NCBI GenBank assembly: GCA_905199285.1
Contig: CAJKFZ010000083.1
Coordinates: forward strand, 1 to 11,216
From: an uncultured Ruminococcus sp.
GTDB lineage: Bacteria; Bacillota; Clostridia; Oscillospirales; Ruminococcaceae
DNA: 11,216 bases
Direction: 5' to 3'
The notes under the pieces are model-generated. The model had not been told where the DNA came from. It did no database searches and was given only the letters and a program-made list of their open reading frames with translations. The number at the start of each line of letters is the position of its first letter. Within the stretch, counting starts at the first letter, position 1. The translations under genes were made by a program, and so were the position numbers. Positions 6,988-11,216 of the stretch are shown one piece after another.

Positions 6988-9444
6988 TTATCCTCTTAAT
7001 TCAGCTCCGATAGCAGACAGAGCTTTCAGTACACGCTTCGTTGCGCCGTCAGCCTGTTCGTCAGTGAGAGTACCTTCGTGAGAACGCATGGAAATGGAGT
7101 AAGAAACGCTCTTTTTGCCAGCCTCGATCTGTTTTCCCTTATAAACATCAAAGAGAGTAACTTTTTCCAGAATCTTGCCCACAGCTCCCTTGATAGCCTT
7201 TTCAAGCTCTGCAACAGGAGTTTCGTCGTCGCAGATAAGACTGAGATCACGGGTTGTTGCAGGGAATTTCGGAAGCGGCTTATATGTTATTTTTTCAGCA
7301 GCACAGCTCATCATTTCAGCGATATTGAGTTTTGCAACGTAAGTTTTCACACCGATCTCGTATGTTTCCTGAACCTCGGGGTGAACTTCTCCCATGATTC
7401 CGATATGAACGCCGTCTTTGAGAATAACTGCGCTTCTTCCTGGATGAAGAGCGTATTTTTCATCGAAAACTTCGCAGTCTCCGGCACGGACATATTCTAC
7501 GCCGCTGATATTCATTTCGTCAAGAAGCTGTTCAACCATGCCCTTGAGAGTGTAGAAATCAGCGTCTCCGCCGTACATTCCGATAGTGATATTCTGAGGC
7601 TCATCGGGGAGAGAATATGCATATCTGTGCTTTTCCTTATTGCTGTTAACGAGAATGCTTCCGCCCTCGAAAGGCTTTTCCTCGTCGGTTGGGAGGTATT
7701 CTTTGGCAATTTCAAAGAGACAAGCTTTTTCGTTTCTGTTATTGTAGTTGAACGAAAGAACATCGAGCATCGAGGGGATAGTGGAGGTTCTCATAACGCT
7801 TGTATCTTCTCCGAGCGGATTAACGATTTTAACAGTTTTACGGAGCTTGCTGTCCTGAGGAAGCTTTATCTTATCGAAATATTTAGGAGAAACGAACGAA
7901 TATGTTGCAATTTCGTATCCTCCGAGAGCAACTGCTGCGTTTCTGAGAGTGCGTACAAATTTCTGCTCCTCAGTATATTCAGCCTTGGCAACACCTCTGA
8001 AATCGGTTGACGGAATATTATTGTAGCCGTAAATTCTTGCAACCTCTTCTGCAATATCTGCTTTGCATTCGATATCAATTCTGAATGACGGAGCAATAAC
8101 TTTGCCGTTTTCAACCTTGAAATCAAGGCGGCTGAGATACTCGATCATGTCTGATTCGGGAATATCAGTTCCGAGGAAGCTGTTTATCCAGTCTGCGCTG
8201 AAATCAACAGAAGCCGGAGTTTTATCCGTATAATCGCAGTCGATAACGGTATTAACTACCTCGCCTGCGCCGAGAAGTTCTACAAGCTCAAAAGCTCTTT
8301 TAAGACAGGTCATAGAGATAAGACGATCTACGCCCTTTTCATAACGTGAAGAAGCGTCCGATTTAAGTCCCAGTTTTTTGGATGTGCGGCGAACCTGTGA
8401 AGGCTCGAAGTAAGCGGATTCAAATACAACAGTTGTAGTATCGTCCATAATACCGCTGTATTCGCCGCCCATGATTCCGGCAACAGCCACAGGCTTTTTC
8501 TCGTCAGCGATAACGAGCATATCATCGGAAAGTTCACGCTCAACACCGTCAAGAGTCATGATTTTTTCACCGTTTACAGCGTTGCGGACGTTGATATGCG
8601 AACCCTCGACATAACGAAGATCGAAAGCGTGCATAGGCTGACCGTATTCGAGCATTACATAGTTAGTGATATCGACAAAATTATTGATCGGGCGCACTCC
8701 GCTTGCACGAAGTCTCTCCCTCATCCAGCGTGGAGACGGTTCTATTTTGACGTTTTTAACGATACCTGCACAGTAACGCTGACACTTTTCAGTGTTGATG
8801 ATATCTACCTTGAGGAAATCGTTCACATCGCCGTTAACGCCCTTGAATTCCGGAGCTTTAACGTTCAGCGGAAGATTGTAAGTTGCTGCGGTTTCTCTTG
8901 CAAGACCGATAACGCTAAGACAGTCCGGACGGTTTGAGGTGATCTCGAATTCGACAGAAGTATCGTCAAGACCGATGGCGGACTTGATATCCTGACCAAT
9001 CTCGCAGTCCTCCTGCATGATGAAGATACCGTCCTCGATAGCGTAAGGGAAGTCACGCTTATCAAGACCAAGTTCACCGAGCGAGCAGAGCATTCCGTTT
9101 GATTCAACTCCACGGAGCTTGCCCTTTTTGATTTTGATACCGCCGGGCAGAGTTGAGCCGTCGAGAGCAACGGGAACGATATCGCCTGCGTTAACATTTG
9201 AAGCTCCCGTAACGATCTGGATAGGAGAGTCCTTGCCAACCTCTACCTGACAAACGACAAGGTGGTCGGAATTTTCGTGCGGAACGACTGAGAGGAGTTT
9301 ACCTACAACAACGTTGGAAATTTCTTTTCCCTCGATCTCGTAGCACTCAACCTTAGAGCCGCTCATAGTAAGAGCATGGCAGTAATCTTTTATCGGCATA
9401 TCGGCTTTAACGTAATCGTTAAGCCATTTCATAGATAAATTCAT
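6988..9444 (-). CDS. pheT: phenylalanine--tRNA ligase beta subunit
   Basis: PheT is the large subunit of the (alpha-beta)2 phenylalanyl-tRNA synthetase and carries tRNA-binding and editing functions. The 818 residues are near the bacterial norm of about 800. Domains in order: N-terminal segment (1-39), EMAP-II/OB-fold tRNA-binding domain (about 40-150), B3/B4 editing region (about 210-390, including FVDITNYVMLEYGQPMHAFD at 256-275 and GIMGG at 323-327), B5 domain (about 405-475), a catalytic-like core without active-site motifs, and a C-terminal ferredoxin-fold anticodon-binding domain (about 721-818, starting YKPLPKFPA). The EITSNRPDCLS block at 167-177 is a family hallmark. The ATG has AAAGGAA at 9452-9458 upstream. 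It lies 18 nt after the interposed membrane-protein gene rather than directly after pheS. The coding frame is intact throughout. Confidence 0.98.
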   Translation of the reverse strand: MNLSMKWLNDYVKADMPIKDYCHALTMSGSKVECYEIEGKEISNVVVGKLLSVVPHENSDHLVVCQVEVGKDSPIQIVTGASNVNAGDIVPVALDGSTLPGGIKIKKGKLRGVESNGMLCSLGELGLDKRDFPYAIEDGIFIMQEDCEIGQDIKSAIGLDDTSVEFEITSNRPDCLSVIGLARETAATYNLPLNVKAPEFKGVNGDVNDFLKVDIINTEKCQRYCAGIVKNVKIEPSPRWMRERLRASGVRPINNFVDITNYVMLEYGQPMHAFDLRYVEGSHINVRNAVNGEKIMTLDGVERELSDDMLVIADEKKPVAVAGIMGGEYSGIMDDTTTVVFESAYFEPSQVRRTSKKLGLKSDASSRYEKGVDRLISMTCLKRAFELVELLGAGEVVNTVIDCDYTDKTPASVDFSADWINSFLGTDIPESDMIEYLSRLDFKVENGKVIAPSFRIDIECKADIAEEVARIYGYNNIPSTDFRGVAKAEYTEEQKFVRTLRNAAVALGGYEIATYSFVSPKYFDKIKLPQDSKLRKTVKIVNPLGEDTSVMRTSTIPSMLDVLSFNYNNRNEKACLFEIAKEYLPTDEEKPFEGGSILVNSNKEKHRYAYSLPDEPQNITIGMYGGDADFYTLKGMVEQLLDEMNISGVEYVRAGDCEVFDEKYALHPGRSAVILKDGVHIGIMGEVHPEVQETYEIGVKTYVAKLNIAEMMSCAAEKITYKPLPKFPATTRDLSLICDDETPVAELEKAIKGAVGKILEKVTLFDVYKGKQIEAGKKSVSYSISMRSHEGTLTDEQADGATKRVLKALSAIGAELRG

Positions 9445-9462
9445 AACTTTTTCCTTTCTATT

Positions 9463-10020
9463 TTATGGTTCGTTATAAACGTTGATATTATTATTTTTTT
9501 TCGTAAAACGCTTTATTACGCTTCGGCAAAGTCTTTCGCTGTCGCCGAAAGTTATTACCGTTATTCGGAATCCGTATCTGACTATTATCATATAGCAGCC
9601 GCAGAATGGAATGAGCGGACCTCGTCTGACTGGACCAAATCTCATGCTTCCCACACCGACGGATGCGGTGTTAACAGTAATTGACCTTATTTTTTCATAC
9701 GGAACTTTTCTTAATTTTCTCAGGTCGAAAAAATGATCCGAAAACCAGTAGAATCTGTTTTTCATCTGATAAGAGCTTTTGCGGAAGTAATGTTCCGGCT
9801 CTTCAGGAAGTCCGGCGAGAAATTTTTTCAGGCGGAGGATGTATATGCTCTGCCATAAAACCACAGTCACGAACGGTAATTCCAGAACCGCACTTACGAT
9901 CAGGATAGTTTTAATGTAATTTCGTCCGGCATTTGAAAAAATGGTCATCAGCGCAGCTAAAGCGTCAATAATGAGAAAAACAACTGAAAATGTTATTATT
10001 TTTCTGCTTCGCTTAAACAT
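9463..10020 (-). CDS. two-helix membrane protein inserted between pheS and pheT, function unknown
   Basis: This 185-residue protein has a basic N-terminus, two transmembrane helices at about 9-27 and 38-62, and a soluble basic C-terminal region (about 65-175). That region, with KVPYEKIRSITV at 105-116 followed by short beta-strand-like segments and a final helix (SERLCRSVIKRF, 161-172), is reminiscent of bacterial pleckstrin-like (bPH) membrane proteins with a TM-TM-PH layout; this resemblance is a guess from pattern only. The ATG overlaps the pheS stop by one base (TGATG), so it is probably translated by re-initiation after pheS. No strong Shine-Dalgarno sequence of its own is visible. It then leads into pheT 18 nt later. 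Many bacteria have pheS and pheT adjacent, so the insertion is noteworthy. The frame is open and the codon style is like its neighbours, so it looks like a real gene. Confidence 0.8.
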   Translation of the reverse strand: MFKRSRKIITFSVVFLIIDALAALMTIFSNAGRNYIKTILIVSAVLELPFVTVVLWQSIYILRLKKFLAGLPEEPEHYFRKSSYQMKNRFYWFSDHFFDLRKLRKVPYEKIRSITVNTASVGVGSMRFGPVRRGPLIPFCGCYMIIVRYGFRITVITFGDSERLCRSVIKRFTKKNNNINVYNEP

Positions 10021-11048
10021 CAGAACTGCTCTAAGAATCTTACATCGTTCTCATAAAGCAGACGGAGATCGTTTATATTGTAACGTCCCATAACCATACG
10101 TTCAAGACCCATACCGAATGCGAATCCGGAGTAAACGTTGCTGTCGATACCGCAGTTTTCAAGAACCTTCGGGTGAACCATACCTGCGCCAAGAAGCTCT
10201 ATATATCCTTCGTCCTTACACATAGAGCAGCCTTCGCCGTCGCAGTTGAAGCAGCTTATATCAACTTCGCAGCTTGGTTCTGTGAACGGGAAGTGGTGCG
10301 GACGGAAACGGAGCTTGCAGTCATTGCCGTAGAGCTTTTTCATGAGCATTTCAAGAGTTCCCTTTAAATCGGACATTGTGATGCCCTTATCGACAACGAG
10401 ACCCTCTATCTGGTGGAAAAGCGGGGAGTGAGTAGCGTCTACAGCATCCGAACGGAAAACTCTTCCGGGAGAAATAATGCGGATAGGCGGCTTCTGATTT
10501 TCCATAACGTGAACCTGAACCGATGATGTCTGAGTACGGAGGAGTATGGTTTCGTCTGTTCCGTCAATATAGAAAGTATCCTGAGTATCTCTTGCCGGAT
10601 GATCGGGCGGAAGATTAAGAGCTTCGAAAACGTGATAATCGTCGTCTATTTCCGGACCGTCGGCGATTTCAAATCCCAGTCCAAGGAAAATTTCACGAAT
10701 TTCGTTTTCAACCTTTGTAAGCGGATGAAGCTTTCCAAACGGAGCGTATTTTCCGGGAAGTGTAATGTCGATGGATTCTTCCTTGATCTTAGCAGCCTGA
10801 GCGTCTGCTTTAAGGGAATCGAGCTTGCTTTTCAGAGCGTCTTCGATATCAGCTCTTACCTTGTTTGCAAGCTGACCGATAACCGGTCTTTCTTCTGCTG
10901 AAAGCTTACCCATTTGTTTGAGGATAGCGGTAAGTTCTCCTTTTTTTCCGAGATACTTGATTCTCAGATCGTCCAGAGCCTTGATTTCAGTGCAGGAATC
11001 AAGCTCCTGTTTAGCCAGCGATTCAATTTTTTCAAGCTTTTCTTTCAA
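10020..11048 (-). CDS. pheS: phenylalanine--tRNA ligase alpha subunit
   Basis: PheS is the catalytic subunit that activates phenylalanine with ATP and charges tRNA(Phe), working with PheT. From TTG 11046-11048 it is 342 residues, about the length usual for Firmicutes. An N-terminal coiled coil (about 1-90, with LGKKGELT at 33-40 and GKLSAEERP at 47-55) binds tRNA. The class II core follows, with motif 2 around PGRVFRSDAVDATHSPLFHQ (194-213), FRPHHFPFTEPS (248-259), a CFNCDGEGCSMC cysteine cluster at 266-277 of the sort seen in many PheS proteins, and motif 3 GFAFGMGLERM (308-318). Another in-frame TTG at 11055-11057 would give 345 residues but abuts the AGGAG directly, so the downstream TTG is preferred. 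Its stop overlaps the next ATG by one base. Expression is probably set by the T-box leader just upstream. Confidence 0.97.
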   Translation of the reverse strand: MKEKLEKIESLAKQELDSCTEIKALDDLRIKYLGKKGELTAILKQMGKLSAEERPVIGQLANKVRADIEDALKSKLDSLKADAQAAKIKEESIDITLPGKYAPFGKLHPLTKVENEIREIFLGLGFEIADGPEIDDDYHVFEALNLPPDHPARDTQDTFYIDGTDETILLRTQTSSVQVHVMENQKPPIRIISPGRVFRSDAVDATHSPLFHQIEGLVVDKGITMSDLKGTLEMLMKKLYGNDCKLRFRPHHFPFTEPSCEVDISCFNCDGEGCSMCKDEGYIELLGAGMVHPKVLENCGIDSNVYSGFAFGMGLERMVMGRYNINDLRLLYENDVRFLEQF

Positions 11049-11057
11049 AATAATCAA

Positions 11058-11062
11058 CTCCT
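11058..11062 (-). promoter_or_regulatory. pheS ribosome binding site favouring the downstream TTG
   Basis: On the - strand AGGAG is followed at once by TTGATTATTTTG. The first TTG (11055-11057) has zero spacing and could not be read efficiently. The second TTG (11046-11048) is 9 nt away and yields MKEKLEKIES, which matches the usual short N-terminus of PheS proteins. Confidence 0.75.
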
Positions 11063-11090
11063 GAATATAATATTTTATGTGCAGGCAAAT

Positions 11091-11119
11091 AAAAAGATCC
11101 TGTCCAACAGGACAAGATC
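11091..11119 (-). terminator. leader attenuator hairpin upstream of pheS
   Basis: On the - strand GATCTTGTCC (11110-11119) pairs with GGACAGGATC (11096-11105), 10 bp with one G-U, around a TGTT loop. Five T follow (11091-11095). It ends about 43 nt before the pheS start. Its 5' arm consists of the same bases that form the 3' arms of the T-box antiterminator, so the two structures exclude each other, as expected for transcription attenuation. Confidence 0.9.
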
Positions 11120-11216
11120 TGAATCTTGCTTATAACCACCTATTGCCACAGGAGAGCCGACACTCTCTTGTCTTTAACGCAGACCTACGTCGGGATCTAA
11201 TGAGCCGCAAGACCGT
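11091..11216 (-). promoter_or_regulatory. T-box riboswitch leader of pheS (3' part only; cut by window edge)
   Basis: Read on the - strand, the T-box sequence UAGGUGGUUAUAAGC lies at about 11128-11142. Its UGGU (11135-11138) is complementary to an ACCA tRNA 3' end, as expected for discriminator A of tRNA(Phe). An antiterminator can form: helix A1 CAAUAGG (11139-11145) with CCUGUUG (11105-11111), a 9-nt bulge (11130-11138) holding UGGU, and helix A2 GCAAGAU (11123-11129) with AUCUUGU (11112-11118). Upstream are a stem III-like hairpin (GAGAG/CUCUC, 11152-11167) and a IIA/B-like hairpin (11177-11190). By family knowledge, uncharged tRNA stabilises the antiterminator and turns the operon on. Stem I, the specifier codon (UUC or UUU expected) and the promoter lie beyond 11216. 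Confidence 0.88.

Noticed and set aside
7078..8010. A 310-codon open frame on the + strand opposite pheT
   Set aside because: It lies wholly inside the well-supported pheT gene, has no ribosome binding site, and its translation is Phe/Ser/Asn-rich without domain features, as expected for an antisense shadow.
1..11216. CRISPR arrays, tRNA or rRNA genes, insertion sequences, phage or defence genes
   Set aside because: No regularly spaced direct repeats, no tRNA-like cloverleaf, no transposase or integrase motifs and no terminal inverted repeats were seen; the window reads as ordinary chromosomal sequence.

Overview
The window looks like a core-genome segment of a low- to mid-GC Firmicute, most likely a Clostridia member close to Ruminococcus/Oscillospiraceae. 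This rests on AGGAGG-type ribosome binding sites, frequent TTG starts, a T-box leader in front of pheS, a short ProB without a PUA domain, and a membrane-anchored GH25 lysozyme. The genus-level guess is inference from gene content and style. I see no mobile elements, CRISPR, tRNA or rRNA genes.

Left part (1-5459, + strand): an apparent operon. It starts with the possible tail of an upstream gene (1-39). Next come a small three-helix membrane protein with an acidic tail (49-480), a D-2-hydroxyacid dehydrogenase (484-1434, TTG start), proB (1450-2241) and proA (2273-3520). After a 73-nt gap comes a 621-residue single-pass membrane protein with a very long acidic cytoplasmic region (3594-5459). 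ProB and ProA carry out the first two steps from glutamate towards proline. The role of the dehydrogenase and of the two membrane proteins beside them is not evident.

Middle (5463-6545): a bidirectional hairpin terminator separates the convergent + operon from a - strand GH25 muramidase gene (5498-6475). That gene has its own well-formed extended -10 promoter, placed just downstream of the terminator that closes the next - strand operon.

Right part (6571-11216, - strand): the phenylalanyl-tRNA synthetase operon, read right to left. It has a T-box leader (5' part outside the window) with a mutually exclusive antiterminator and terminator, then pheS, a 185-residue two-helix membrane protein wedged between the synthetase genes, pheT, a 120-residue four-helix membrane protein built from an internal duplication, and a terminator. 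The T-box should let uncharged tRNA(Phe) raise expression of the whole operon, including the two uncharacterised membrane proteins.

Nothing here amounts to a large new system. The most interesting unexplained items are the membrane protein translationally coupled between pheS and pheT, the duplicated 2-TM protein after pheT, and the large acidic single-pass protein after proA.
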